This document shows positions 1 to 8,625 of a stretch of 64,000 bases of DNA, piece by piece. Location of the stretch: the NCBI RefSeq assembly GCF_026786305.1, contig NZ_JAJAYI010000064.1:48032-112031 (forward strand), written 5' to 3'. The translations under genes were made by a program, and so were the position numbers. Below the pieces are notes generated by a model, which was not told the origin of the DNA, did no database searches, and worked only from the letters and a program-made list of their open reading frames with translations. This DNA is from Cryobacterium sp. GTDB taxonomy: Bacteria > Actinomycetota > Actinomycetes > Actinomycetales > Microbacteriaceae. Each line of letters opens with the position of its first letter. Within the stretch, counting starts at the first letter, position 1.

Positions 1-433
1 GGGAGTCGCTGTAATACAGCGACGCGTAGCGCAGAGTGAACAGGGTGTGCACGAGAACCCAGGACAGGGCAACGCTCGCAATGGCCACCCCGGCCAGCAG
101 CCCGCGCTGCGACCCCGAGGTCGCGGGGGTGCCGAGCAGCAATACGACGATCGCACCCAGGCTTGCAAGCCCGGCGAAAAGAATGAGAAATTCCGAGGCG
201 CCCCGCGACGGATCTTCGCGGATCGCGTGACTGGCCGTCGAGTCCGCATCCTGACGGCCGATGACGATCCAGACCCAGCCGATGTAGGTCACGCAGGCGG
301 CCGCCCAACCGAGGATCACCGCGAGGGCCCAGTCACCCGGTAGCCCTGCCGCCACACCCACGACTATCCCGACCACGAGCATGACGACGAGCCGGGTGCT
401 GTACCGGTGCAGGTGTGCAAGTGGAATGGTCAC
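1..433 (-). CDS. DUF1345 family membrane protein (3' part cut off by window edge)
   Basis: The minus strand is open from a GTG at 433 to the window edge and gives about 144 residues starting VTIPLAHLHR. Three hydrophobic segments are visible, near residues 17-30, 36-58 and 83-101, with a fourth near 110-130. The last residues, LRYASLYYSDS, match the conserved LRYAxLYYSD block of DUF1345, an uncharacterised inner-membrane family normally a little over 200 residues long, so roughly the last third is missing. A second in-frame GTG at 451 is an alternative start. The gene is divergent from the J-domain gene. Function is unknown; the family call rests on that block and the hydrophobic pattern. Confidence 0.7.
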   Translation of the reverse strand, partial: MTIPLAHLHRYSTRLVVMLVVGIVVGVAAGLPGDWALAVILGWAAACVTYIGWVWIVIGRQDADSTASHAIREDPSRGASEFLILFAGLASLGAIVVLLLGTPATSGSQRGLLAGVAIASVALSWVLVHTLFTLRYASLYYSDS

Positions 434-566
434 AGGCCGATCGTGGCACACAATGGTCCGGTCAACCGCAGCAGGAACCGTCGGCCCGGTAACAGAATCG
501 CGCGGTAATGTTGATGTCCAATCGATTTCGCACCGATTACCCGAACACGGAAAGGTCCCGCCCAGG

Positions 567-1502
567 ATGCAAGACAGCCCGGCCGCATCCACCCCCTACG
601 AGGTTCTTGGCGTGAGTCCAACCGCGACCGACGATGAGCTGCGTCGCGCTTACCGGTTGCTCTTGCGCCAAACCCACCCTGATGTCGGCGGCACCGCGAC
701 CGAATTTCACGCCGTGCAGCTCGCTTGGGAGCGCATTGGCAGCCCCGAAAGTCGGGCCGCCTACGATCATCGACGCTTTGATAACCCCGAGCAGACTGCC
801 CCAGGGGATGCCTACGCCGCCCCCTCCGCCAGCGGCCCGGCCACGAAATCCAGCCTGAAAACCCGCATGCACGGTCACCCTGGCGGCCAGGCGAGGCTGA
901 GATACCTCGATTTAGTGCGCGAATGGGCCGGCCGCGGTACGGTCATCGACGACCCGTACGCCCCCGCCCTCATCCGCAGCGCCCCGCGACTCGTGCGCCA
1001 CTGCCTCGCCAAGGCTTTCGCCGAAGAGGCCACCGCCCAGCTCGTGGCGAACCTCGGCATCGGTTTCACCGCCTGGCATGACGTTGACACCGGCGGCCAG
1101 ACCGACAAAATCGACCACATCGTTCTCGGCCCGGCTGGACTGTTCGGCATTCTCTCCGAGGACTGGGGCGGCCCGGTTCAGCTGCTCCGCGGGGAGCTGG
1201 TCGGCGACGAGCTGCCCGAGGAGGACCGACCGATCCGCCAGTTCGACGACGCCGCCCGAATGATCACCCGGGCCTTCAAGGTGCGCTTCACCGCGCTCAT
1301 CGTCGTACTACCCGACCGGGCGCTCGACGCCCCCGTGTCGCTGCCCAAACGCGGTCGGCGACCGATGATCATCGTCATCCCGCGGTCACGCCTCGTCGGA
1401 GTGCTGCGCGACGGATTGGCCGGCATGGAACGCGGCAGCTTCGAGAAGGTCTTCGAGCTGCGCAGCACCCTCCAGAACGGCATCCGCTTCGTCAACACCT
1501 AA
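567..1502 (+). CDS. J-domain protein with C-terminal NERD-like domain
   Basis: A 311-residue protein. Residues about 8-68 form a J domain (PYEVLGVSPTATDDELRRAY, then the HPD motif in THPDVGG), the module that stimulates Hsp70 ATPase. There is no G/F-rich segment, Cys-rich zinc domain or DnaJ C-terminal substrate domain. After a low-complexity linker, residues about 110-290 contain a block resembling NERD (nuclease-related domain): TDKIDHIVLGPAGLFGILS followed by a beta-rich stretch. The ATG at 567 is chosen because the J domain begins right after it; the frame is open back to 381 but that part looks non-coding. The stop lies 4 bp from the convergent HAD gene. The J domain is secure; the NERD assignment is a motif-level judgement. 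Confidence 0.8.
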   Translation: MQDSPAASTPYEVLGVSPTATDDELRRAYRLLLRQTHPDVGGTATEFHAVQLAWERIGSPESRAAYDHRRFDNPEQTAPGDAYAAPSASGPATKSSLKTRMHGHPGGQARLRYLDLVREWAGRGTVIDDPYAPALIRSAPRLVRHCLAKAFAEEATAQLVANLGIGFTAWHDVDTGGQTDKIDHIVLGPAGLFGILSEDWGGPVQLLRGELVGDELPEEDRPIRQFDDAARMITRAFKVRFTALIVVLPDRALDAPVSLPKRGRRPMIIVIPRSRLVGVLRDGLAGMERGSFEKVFELRSTLQNGIRFVNT

Positions 1503-1506
1503 ACGG

Positions 1507-2385
1507 TCAGTCGGGCAGCGCCAGTTTCTCGACCCAATAGTGCAGGAACGTAGCCCCGGCCTCATCGTGAATCTGGTCGCCGATCACGATGACCGGGTAC
1601 GGTCGGTCCAGAATTCCATCAGACGGCCGCACGTCCACATGAGACACGTCGTAGCCGGCTTCATGCAGGTGGTCAGCCATACGGTAGTCGCTGCGGGAAT
1701 CGCCCACCGAACGCCACAGCCGGGGCAGCGGACCGCTCTGCGCGAAGTAGGCGAGCGCGCGTTTCGCGGCATGGTCCTTATCGAGCGTGACCGATTCAAT
1801 ATCGGTCGAGATGATCGTGGCATCCAACCGAAACGGAATCTCGCCCCACCTATCGGTAGCCTCCTGATCGTCGAAGCGAACGCCGAGCCCGTGTTTGACC
1901 AGGATGGCGAATGCGGCGGCGTTGAATTCGGGTTGGCGGGCGAGAAAGTCCTCATGGCTGACGTCGGTGCGCTGCTCGACCGAGATCATTGCCTGCTTGG
2001 TCTCGTCGAAGAACATTTCGTTCGCAAACGACTCCGTGACCACCTTGCGCACCTCCTCGATGACAGCCGTCGGCAGGGCGACGGCCCGGTCGACCATCAC
2101 CTCACCCATTCCGCCCGGCCCGATCGGAAACCACACCGCGCCCTTCTCACAGACGCCGTACATGCGAAAGGTCTCGGGAAGCCCGACCGCCACGAGCGGG
2201 GCAACGACCTGCTCGCGAATGAAGTCGGCTGACCGTCCGGTGATGAAGGCGATCGGCACGTGTCCGGCCGCGAGGGTGATCAGGTCGCTCAGAATGCTTG
2301 GCGTAGCAATAGTGCGAGTGACCGGGCTGGCAAGCGGACCGTCAACGTCGAGGAGCAGTCCGAGCGGGGACACAGGCGTAGGCAT
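1507..2385 (-). CDS. HAD superfamily hydrolase
   Basis: A 292-residue protein with HAD motif I near the N-terminus (LLLDVDGPL, nucleophile Asp in DVD), motif II-like FITGRS, and a late motif IV-like segment (VGDSRSDYRMADHL) that supplies acidic Mg2+ ligands. The long insert between motifs II and IV suggests a type II cap, as in sugar or trehalose phosphatases and Cof-type enzymes. The substrate cannot be read from sequence. Start is the ATG at 2385, just before the motif I strand; the frame extends to 2451 but that part overlaps the divergent promoter region. Divergent from the small zinc-ribbon gene. Confidence 0.75.
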   Translation of the reverse strand: MPTPVSPLGLLLDVDGPLASPVTRTIATPSILSDLITLAAGHVPIAFITGRSADFIREQVVAPLVAVGLPETFRMYGVCEKGAVWFPIGPGGMGEVMVDRAVALPTAVIEEVRKVVTESFANEMFFDETKQAMISVEQRTDVSHEDFLARQPEFNAAAFAILVKHGLGVRFDDQEATDRWGEIPFRLDATIISTDIESVTLDKDHAAKRALAYFAQSGPLPRLWRSVGDSRSDYRMADHLHEAGYDVSHVDVRPSDGILDRPYPVIVIGDQIHDEAGATFLHYWVEKLALPD

Positions 2386-2478
2386 TTCGCTATTGTCCCA
2401 TAACGGTCGGCGCCGAATCAGGCGGTGACGGCCAGCGGAGGCTACGGCCAACTACGCAAACGCCTATCGTTGTCTGAG

Positions 2479-2859
2479 ATGATTACGCGACGAGAAGCAG
2501 CACTACGCCTGGACATTCCGCTGGAAATGGCGGCACGCCACGGAATTCCCTCGCGCCTCAGCGAGGGACAGCTCGCCAAACTCGAGGCGGAACCGCCGGT
2601 CTGGCTGGTGCAGTCGCGCGCTAATCGCACCGGTACGAAGCCCGTCTGGGTTCAGCTCACCTGCACGATCTGTGGCTATACCGAAGCCGTCCGCCCGAAA
2701 AAGTGGTGGCCGAAGTTCACCTATATCAGTTGCTCAAATCATGGCTTCGACGAGCTGCCCGAGCCGGCCGCCGGTTTCGGCCGCACCGAGTGCGACGGCA
2801 TCGGCAGCCAGTTCATCGGCATCACCGACGAGGGTACAGTCCAGAGCGCACCCGCCTGA
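2479..2859 (+). CDS. Small protein with N-terminal DUF5997-like segment and zinc ribbon
   Basis: A 126-residue soluble protein. The N-terminal half (AALRLDIPLE..., LSEGQLAKLEAEPPVWL, KPVW) resembles the actinobacterial DUF5997 pattern from memory. The second half has CTICGY and, after a basic aromatic stretch (RPKKWWPKF), CSNHGF, a plausible zinc-binding ribbon with three Cys and a His. No enzyme motif is visible. A TATCGT box ends 8 nt before the ATG at 2479, consistent with leaderless expression; a GTG at 2425 would add 18 residues. Cellular role unknown. Confidence 0.6.
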   Translation: MITRREAALRLDIPLEMAARHGIPSRLSEGQLAKLEAEPPVWLVQSRANRTGTKPVWVQLTCTICGYTEAVRPKKWWPKFTYISCSNHGFDELPEPAAGFGRTECDGIGSQFIGITDEGTVQSAPA

Positions 2860-2959
2860 CGACCGTTGCGGTACCTGAAAATACACTGATCTCGCAGCTG
2901 GCGAGCACCCTGGGGGCGTACGATCACAGTATGAATCTGACTGCAAGAGGTCGTTGAAC

Positions 2960-4126
2960 ATGTCTCATAATTCTGTGAAATGGCTTCCCGCCTTCCTCGT
3001 ACCGGCGGTCGTCGTCGCCGCGGTGATCGCCGTGCCTCTTCAGGCCGGCGCCGCCGTCGATCTGCCCGACAAAACACCCGAGCAGGTTCTCCTCCTGGTG
3101 AACGACAGCACCGTGTCGACCTTCTCCGGAACGGTCGTTCAATCCTCTGATCTCGGACTCCCCCCACTGGACGTCAGCCCGGGTATGACTGAATCTATGC
3201 AAAAATCCATGACGGAAGGTGCGCCGAAAGGCACGACCGACGGCGCGACCGCGGTGTCGTCCACCGGCGCGCTGACCACGGCACTCGACTTGCTCAGTGG
3301 CTCCCACGAGTTTCGAGTGTTTATCGGCGGCCAGGACCAGTCCCGCGTGCAGGTCAAGGACCGCCTGGCTGAACGCGACGTCGTGCATAACGGCAGCGAT
3401 GTCTGGCTGTACGACTCAAGCAGCAACGCGGCGAACCATCTGAGCCTTCCGACCGATCTCGCCGCTAGCGCCCAAGCGAAATTCACCGAGCTGGAATCGC
3501 AACTGCCCACTGACCTTTCAACGCCTTCCCAGCTCGCCGAACGCTTCCTGAGCGAACTCGACCCGAGCACGACGGTGTCGGTCGGGACCGACGCCCGGGT
3601 TGCCGGGCGCAGCGTGTACCAGTTGGTGCTGAAACCGAAAACGGCTGACACTCTCGTCGCATCCGTTTCTATCGCTGTCGACTCCGAGACCGGCCTGCCC
3701 CTGCAGGTGACCGTGCTTGCGGAGGGCCAGAGCGCGCCGGCTCTGCAGGTTGGCTTTACCGCCATCAACTTCGCAGCTCCGAACACCGACCTGTTTGACT
3801 TCGTGCCGCCCGCCGGCGCCACGGTGACGGAGCAAGCCCTTCCGGCGATGCCCGACGGCGCTACCGCTGATCACGCGGGCGGCCGCAGCACGGCAGCGGG
3901 TGAGGTTCCGGTCGTCACGGGAACCGGTTGGTCCAGCATCGTCGAGGTGCCCGCGGCCGCCGTACCAGCCGAACTGAGCAAGAACCTCATGGTCGAACAG
4001 GTCACCACGGCTGTCGGCGGCGGTCGGGCCCTGACAACGTCCCTCGTGACGGTCTTCTTGGCCACCGACGGTCGCGTTTTCGCCGGCGCTGTTCCGCTCG
4101 CCAGGCTCCAGGCAGCCGCCGAGTGA
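2960..4126 (+). CDS. LolA/RseB-like exported protein
   Basis: A 388-residue protein with an N-terminal export signal (hydrophobic residues about 10-27, ending PLQAGAA, no lipobox Cys). The body has short beta-strand-like blocks typical of the LolA/LppX fold family: TVSTFSGTVVQ, FRVFIGGQDQSRVQ, DVWLYDSSSN, VAGRSVYQLVLKPK and DSETGLPLQVTV. In actinobacteria such proteins often sit directly upstream of an ABC exporter, as here, and may bind a lipid or lipoprotein outside the membrane or sense envelope state. Start is the ATG at 2960, 9 nt after AAGAGG; a TTG at 2954 is in frame but too close to that ribosome site. Confidence 0.7.
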   Translation: MSHNSVKWLPAFLVPAVVVAAVIAVPLQAGAAVDLPDKTPEQVLLLVNDSTVSTFSGTVVQSSDLGLPPLDVSPGMTESMQKSMTEGAPKGTTDGATAVSSTGALTTALDLLSGSHEFRVFIGGQDQSRVQVKDRLAERDVVHNGSDVWLYDSSSNAANHLSLPTDLAASAQAKFTELESQLPTDLSTPSQLAERFLSELDPSTTVSVGTDARVAGRSVYQLVLKPKTADTLVASVSIAVDSETGLPLQVTVLAEGQSAPALQVGFTAINFAAPNTDLFDFVPPAGATVTEQALPAMPDGATADHAGGRSTAAGEVPVVTGTGWSSIVEVPAAAVPAELSKNLMVEQVTTAVGGGRALTTSLVTVFLATDGRVFAGAVPLARLQAAAE

Positions 4127-4154
4127 TCTCTATCGCAGTGCGTCGCGCCACACT

Positions 4155-5123
4155 GTGACCGGTCAACCCCCGGCTCTCGACCTCGCAATCGAGACCCGGG
4201 GTCTGACGAAGCGGTTTGGCACGCAGACCGCAGTGAACGGCATTGACCTTGCGGTTCCCCGCGGATCGGTCTTTGGCTTTCTGGGTCCAAACGGTTCGGG
4301 CAAGACCACGAGCATTCGCATGCTGCTGGCACTCACCCAGGCAACGAGCGGCACCATCGCCGTACTCGGCCAGAGCATGCCAACCCGACTGCATGAGGTG
4401 CTGCCCCACGTGGGTGCCCTCGTCGAAGGCCCGGCGTTCTATCCCTTTCTCTCAGGTTTGGCGAACCTCTGGCGGCTCGACACCGCTGATCGGCATGCAC
4501 CGAGCGGTACCCGCCGGGCACGGGTGCAGCTAGCCCTGGAGCGGGTGGGCCTCTCCCATGCGGCCGACAAGAAAGTGCACGCGTATTCGCTCGGAATGAA
4601 GCAGCGACTCGGCCTAGCCAACGCCCTGCTGCTGCCGCGGGAGCTGCTCATACTCGATGAGCCCACGAACGGCCTCGACCCCCAGGGCACCCGGGAGGTG
4701 CGCAGCCTCGTGCGCTCCCTGGCCGCCGAGGGAACGACCGTGTTCGTCTCCAGCCATCTGCTCGCCGAGGTCGAGCAGATGTGCACGCACGCCGCCGTGA
4801 TGAGCGTCGGTAGCATCGTCGCCCAGGGCACGTTGGCCGCGCTGCGGCAGGTCGGTGAGACCCGGGTCCTCGTGCGCACACCGGACGCCGCAGGCGCCAT
4901 GCGCGTGCTCACCCATCTCGGGCTGGAGCCGGCACGCAGGGCGATCGATGCTGCTGACCCGGTCGTCGTCGCGCCGCTCATCAGCACCCGCTGGCAGCCG
5001 GAGGCCATCGTGACGGCCCTCGTGGCCGGTGGGGTGCGCATTCGCGGTTTCGCCATCGAAGAGCCGAGCTTGGAAGAACGTTTCGTCGCACTGACCGGGG
5101 AGGGTTTTGATGTCGTCCAGTGA
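4155..5123 (+). CDS. ABC transporter ATP-binding protein
   Basis: A 322-residue ATPase with Walker A GPNGSGKTT (about residue 42), a signature region YSLGMKQRLGLA, Walker B LLILDEPTNGLD and a switch His in VFVSSHLLAEVE. The CcmA/DrrA-type ATPase plus the C-terminal DUF4162-like tail (GETRVLVRTPD...) indicates an exporter subunit. Starts at GTG 4155, 28 nt after the LolA-like gene, and overlaps the permease by 14 nt, so the three genes are probably one operon. Substrate unknown. Confidence 0.9.
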   Translation: MTGQPPALDLAIETRGLTKRFGTQTAVNGIDLAVPRGSVFGFLGPNGSGKTTSIRMLLALTQATSGTIAVLGQSMPTRLHEVLPHVGALVEGPAFYPFLSGLANLWRLDTADRHAPSGTRRARVQLALERVGLSHAADKKVHAYSLGMKQRLGLANALLLPRELLILDEPTNGLDPQGTREVRSLVRSLAAEGTTVFVSSHLLAEVEQMCTHAAVMSVGSIVAQGTLAALRQVGETRVLVRTPDAAGAMRVLTHLGLEPARRAIDAADPVVVAPLISTRWQPEAIVTALVAGGVRIRGFAIEEPSLEERFVALTGEGFDVVQ

Positions 5124-5985
5124 AGTTCTGCCCTCGGTGCCGGGCAGCGTGAACCCCGCGCGCCGCGGAGGAGGATGGGACCTGCTCGGTTCCGAGATTT
5201 CGGTGCTATTTCGCCGCCGACGTACCTGGGCCATGCTGGTCGCCGTCGCGCTCATCCCGATCCTGCTCGCCGTTGCGGTGCGTTTGTCGTCGTCGACGCT
5301 CGCGCCGGGGGAGGGCCCGCCATTTCTTGACCGAGTGACACAGAATGGTCTATTTGTCGGCTTCACCGCGATGGTCGTCGCCATCCCGCTGTTTCTGCCA
5401 CTCACCATCGGTGTGGTCGCCGGAGACACCATTGCCGGGGAAGCCGGCCTCGGTACTCTACGCTACCTTCTGGTGGCACCAGCCGGCCGGGTGCGGCTGC
5501 TGCTGGTCAAGTACGTCGGTGCCGCCCTGTTCTGCCTGGTGGCAACGTTGACTCTTACGGTGTCCGGAGCGCTCATCGGCGCCGCCCTTTTCCCGGTCGG
5601 CCCGGTCACCCTGCTGTCTGGCGACACCATCAGTGTGACCGAGTCCCTGTTACGCTCACTGCTGGTGGCCGCCTATGTCACCGTGTCTCTGCTGGGCCTG
5701 TCCATGATTGGGCTCTTCATCTCCACGCTCACCGATGTTCCCGTCGGGGCGATGGCGGCGACAATCGTGGTGTCGGTAGTAGCGCAGATCCTCGACGTCA
5801 TTCCGCAACTGTCGTGGCTACACCCGTGGCTGTTCAGCCATTACTGGCTCGGATTTGCCGACCTGCTGCGGCAGCCCCTCGATCTGGGCTCGTTTGGCCA
5901 GAACGCGATCGTTCAGCTCTGCTACCTGGCCGTTTTCGGTGCCTTGGCCTACAGCAGGTTCGTGACCAAGGATATTTTGTCCTGA
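5110..5985 (+). CDS. ABC transporter permease (ABC-2 type)
   Basis: A 291-residue membrane protein with about six hydrophobic segments (near residues 38-56, 79-101, 128-155, 180-200, 205-225 and 262-280). It follows the ABC-2/DrrB plan: an initial basic segment (RRRRTWAM), a long loop, then paired helices and a glycine-rich core (GEAGLGTLRYLL). The ATG at 5110 is preceded by GGGGAGGG at 5097-5104 and overlaps the ATPase gene, which implies coupled translation of a two-component exporter. Substrate unknown. Confidence 0.85.
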   Translation: MSSSEVLPSVPGSVNPARRGGGWDLLGSEISVLFRRRRTWAMLVAVALIPILLAVAVRLSSSTLAPGEGPPFLDRVTQNGLFVGFTAMVVAIPLFLPLTIGVVAGDTIAGEAGLGTLRYLLVAPAGRVRLLLVKYVGAALFCLVATLTLTVSGALIGAALFPVGPVTLLSGDTISVTESLLRSLLVAAYVTVSLLGLSMIGLFISTLTDVPVGAMAATIVVSVVAQILDVIPQLSWLHPWLFSHYWLGFADLLRQPLDLGSFGQNAIVQLCYLAVFGALAYSRFVTKDILS

Positions 5986-6034
5986 AATCATTACCCGGCC
6001 AATGGTGCCGTCACTATCGAATCGGATTAACGAG

Positions 6035-6065
6035 ACAGGGCCGGATCCCTGGGATCCGGCCCTGT
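6035..6065. terminator. Perfect 14-bp hairpin between exporter operon and tRNA-Leu
   Basis: Arms at 6035-6048 and 6052-6065 are exact inverted complements (ACAGGGCCGGATCC) with a 3-nt loop. It lies between two convergent transcription units, so it may end both. No T tract follows on either strand, so Rho-independent termination is inferred from stem strength and position only. Confidence 0.6.
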
Positions 6066-6111
6066 GAACTGTCTCAACCAGTCCTCGTTGATCTCCCGAA
6101 AGAAATCTCCG

Positions 6112-6196
6112 TGTCCGAGATGGGAATTGAACCCACACGCCCTTAACGGGCACTGGCACCTCAAGCCAGCGCGTCTACCAATTCCGCCACCCGGAC
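6112..6196 (-). tRNA. tRNA-Leu (anticodon GAG)
   Basis: The reverse complement folds as an 85-nt class II tRNA. Acceptor arms GTCCGGG and CTCGGAC pair with one G-T; the D arm contains GGCGGAATTGGTAGAC; the anticodon stem is CTGGC/GCCAG with loop TTGAGGT, so the anticodon is GAG. A long variable arm (TGCCCGTTAAGGGCG) and the T loop GTTCAAT follow. The discriminator is A, as expected for Leu. CCA is not encoded. It decodes CUC and CUU. Confidence 0.95.
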
Positions 6197-6299
6197 TGGG
6201 TGAAGGCCTCCGGACGAACCGGCTGCCGAGGTAATAACTTAGCATGGATTAGAACCCCGGTTGTGTCACTGTGCCCGTGACGACGGGTAGCGTTTGATC

Positions 6300-7667
6300 A
6301 TGGCTTCCTCCCCGAACGTGCCCACGGCAGCTAGTCCCGCTGATACAGCGGGTACGTCGCCCACAGATGCCCCACAGAAACTCGACCTGACCGCCGAAAT
6401 CGCGCGTGATCTCATTCGGTTTGACACCACGAACTATGGTGGGGGCCGTTCCAACGGCGAAACGGATGCGGCCGAGTACGTTGCCGAGAAGCTGCGAGCC
6501 CTCGGCTTGAAGCCCGAGCTGTTCGATTCCGAACCGGGCCGGACCAGTGTTGTGGCGCGGGTGACGGGACGCGGTCCGTCCCGGGACGCCCTGGTCGTGC
6601 ACGGTCACCTCGATGTCGTGCCGGCTGACGCGGCCAATTGGAGCGTCGACCCCTTCGCCGGCGTCATCAAGGACGGCCTGCTGTGGGGCCGTGGCGCGGT
6701 CGACATGAAAAACATGGACGCAATGATCCTGGCATCCCTGCAGGACGTGATCTGCGCCAACGGTGCGCCCCAACGCGACCTCGTCATCGCCTTCTTCGCC
6801 GACGAAGAGGCTGGAGGCGTGCTCGGCTCGCACTTTCTCGTGAATGATCACGCCCACCTGTTCGACGGCGCGACCGAAGCGATCAGCGAGGTCGGCGGAT
6901 ACTCGATCATGCTCGGCGGCAAACGCGCCTATCTGCTGCAAACCGGAGAGAAGGCGCTCATCTGGGTCAAGCTCGTCGCCCGCGGGGACGCGGGGCACGG
7001 CTCCCGCATGCACCCGGCCAATGCCATCACACGGCTCGCCGAGGCCGTGGCCAAACTGGGCCGCCACGAATGGCCGATTCGGCTGACCGACACGACCGAG
7101 CAGCTCCTGGGCGAGATTGCTCGCATTCTCGACGTTGATCCGCAGCGCGTCGGCCCCGACGAACTCGCCCTGGCCACCGGAACCGCTTCTGGCTTCATCC
7201 AGGCCAGCCTGCGGACAACGGCCAACCCGACAGGCCTGACCGCCGGGTACAAGCACAACGTCATCCCCGACACGGCCGAAGCGCTCATCGACATCCGTTC
7301 ACTGCCGGGGGAGGAAGACCTCGTACTCGCCCAGATTCAGCAGCTTGTCGGTTCCGACATCGAGATCGTGACCATGCACCGCGACATCGGTCTGGAGACC
7401 GAATTCAGCGGACCGCTGATCGAGGCCGTTGTGAGCACACTGGAGCGCCATGACCCCGGCGCACCGGTTCTGCCCTACCTGTTGTCGGCGGGAACCGACA
7501 ACAAAGCGCTCAGCACTCTCGGGATCAAGGGTTATGGTTTTGCGCCCCTTCGACTCCCGAATGACTTGGACTTTCCTGCAATGTTCCACGGAGTGGACGA
7601 ACGGGTGCCGCTGGACGCATTAGTGTTTGGCAGGCAGGTTTTGACTGATCTGCTATCAAAATATTGA
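6300..7667 (+). CDS. M20/M25/M40 family metallopeptidase
   Basis: A 455-residue cytoplasmic metallohydrolase. The di-zinc site is visible: HGHLDVVP, the bridging Asp in LLWGRGAVDMK, the catalytic Glu pair in FFADEEAGG, and a late SAGTDNK...FHGVDE stretch that supplies the last His. A dimerisation lid (VKLVARGDAGHGSRMHPANAITRL) sits in the middle. Members cleave N-acyl amino acids or dipeptides; the substrate cannot be assigned. ATG at 6300 is preferred to the TTG at 6294. It opens a run of genes that, as I recall, follows the order of M. tuberculosis Rv2141c, uppP, mshC and the Rv2125 PAC2 gene. Confidence 0.9.
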   Translation: MASSPNVPTAASPADTAGTSPTDAPQKLDLTAEIARDLIRFDTTNYGGGRSNGETDAAEYVAEKLRALGLKPELFDSEPGRTSVVARVTGRGPSRDALVVHGHLDVVPADAANWSVDPFAGVIKDGLLWGRGAVDMKNMDAMILASLQDVICANGAPQRDLVIAFFADEEAGGVLGSHFLVNDHAHLFDGATEAISEVGGYSIMLGGKRAYLLQTGEKALIWVKLVARGDAGHGSRMHPANAITRLAEAVAKLGRHEWPIRLTDTTEQLLGEIARILDVDPQRVGPDELALATGTASGFIQASLRTTANPTGLTAGYKHNVIPDTAEALIDIRSLPGEEDLVLAQIQQLVGSDIEIVTMHRDIGLETEFSGPLIEAVVSTLERHDPGAPVLPYLLSAGTDNKALSTLGIKGYGFAPLRLPNDLDFPAMFHGVDERVPLDALVFGRQVLTDLLSKY

Positions 7668-7727
7668 CGCTGTGAGCACCGCGCTCGACCCTGGTTGGTG
7701 TGGGCTCTTTCCAAGAAAGCGAAGCCT

Positions 7728-8582
7728 GTGGACTATCTGAATGCGATCATTCTGGGCCTGGTTCAGGGATTGACCGAGTTTCTTCCGGTGTCGTCGAGTG
7801 CTCACATCGCCATCGTTGGCCAGTTTCTGGGTACCGGTGAAGACCCAGGGGCTCGGTTCACGGCCATCACCCAGATTGGCACCGAAGCGGCCGTGGTTAT
7901 ATTCTTCTGGCGCGACATCGTACGCATCATCGGCCAGTGGGCGAAATCGCTCAGCGGCCAGGTCTCTCGGAAGGATCCGGATGCCCGCATGGGCTGGCTG
8001 ATCATTCTGGGTTCGCTGCCCATCATCATTCTCGGCCTGCTGTTCCAGGACCAGATCGAAACCGTGCTGCGCTCGCTCTGGCTCACCGCCACCATGCTCA
8101 TCGTCTTCGGCATCCTGCTCGGTATTGCCGACCGCGTCGGCGCTAAACGACGCCAACTACAAGACATCACTGTCGGCCACGGCGCGATCTTCGGGTTCGC
8201 ACAAGCGCTCGCGCTGATCCCCGGAGTGTCACGGTCGGGCGGCACCATCACTGCCGGGTTGTTCCTGGGCTACGAGCGCGCCGCAGCCGCCCGCTATGCC
8301 TTCCTGCTGGCGATTCCCGCTGTACTTGGCAGCGGCTTTTACCAAATGTACAAATCCATTGCCGAGCCGTGTGTGGCCGGCGCAACGACCTGTACTCCTG
8401 AAATATTCGGACCGCTCGAAACGCTCCTGGCGACGGTCATCGCCTTCGTCGTAGCCCTCGGCGTGATCGCCTTCTTCATGAATTACATTTCCAAGCGCAG
8501 TTTTCTGCCATTCGTGATCTATCGCATCGTCCTCGGTATCGTGCTGTTCGTGCTCCTCGGCACAAACGTCATCTCCGCGTAG
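7728..8582 (+). CDS. uppP: Undecaprenyl-diphosphatase UppP
   Basis: A 284-residue integral membrane phosphatase that converts undecaprenyl diphosphate to the monophosphate, recycling the carrier used for peptidoglycan. Family signatures are intact: [10 protein letters not shown] with its acidic and His residues near the N-terminus, and [10 protein letters not shown] near residue 165, the phosphate-binding Arg/Ser loop. About eight hydrophobic segments are seen. GTG 7728 is chosen because the protein then starts [14 protein letters not shown] like other UppP proteins and a purine-rich AAGAAAGCGAAG precedes it; the frame is open to a TTG at 7695. Confidence 0.93.
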   Translation: MDYLNAIILGLVQGLTEFLPVSSSAHIAIVGQFLGTGEDPGARFTAITQIGTEAAVVIFFWRDIVRIIGQWAKSLSGQVSRKDPDARMGWLIILGSLPIIILGLLFQDQIETVLRSLWLTATMLIVFGILLGIADRVGAKRRQLQDITVGHGAIFGFAQALALIPGVSRSGGTITAGLFLGYERAAAARYAFLLAIPAVLGSGFYQMYKSIAEPCVAGATTCTPEIFGPLETLLATVIAFVVALGVIAFFMNYISKRSFLPFVIYRIVLGIVLFVLLGTNVISA

Positions 8583-8625
8583 GCGGCTCGCGAAGCAGGT
8601 GCCCCAGCAAAGCTAGGCTTGCTCC

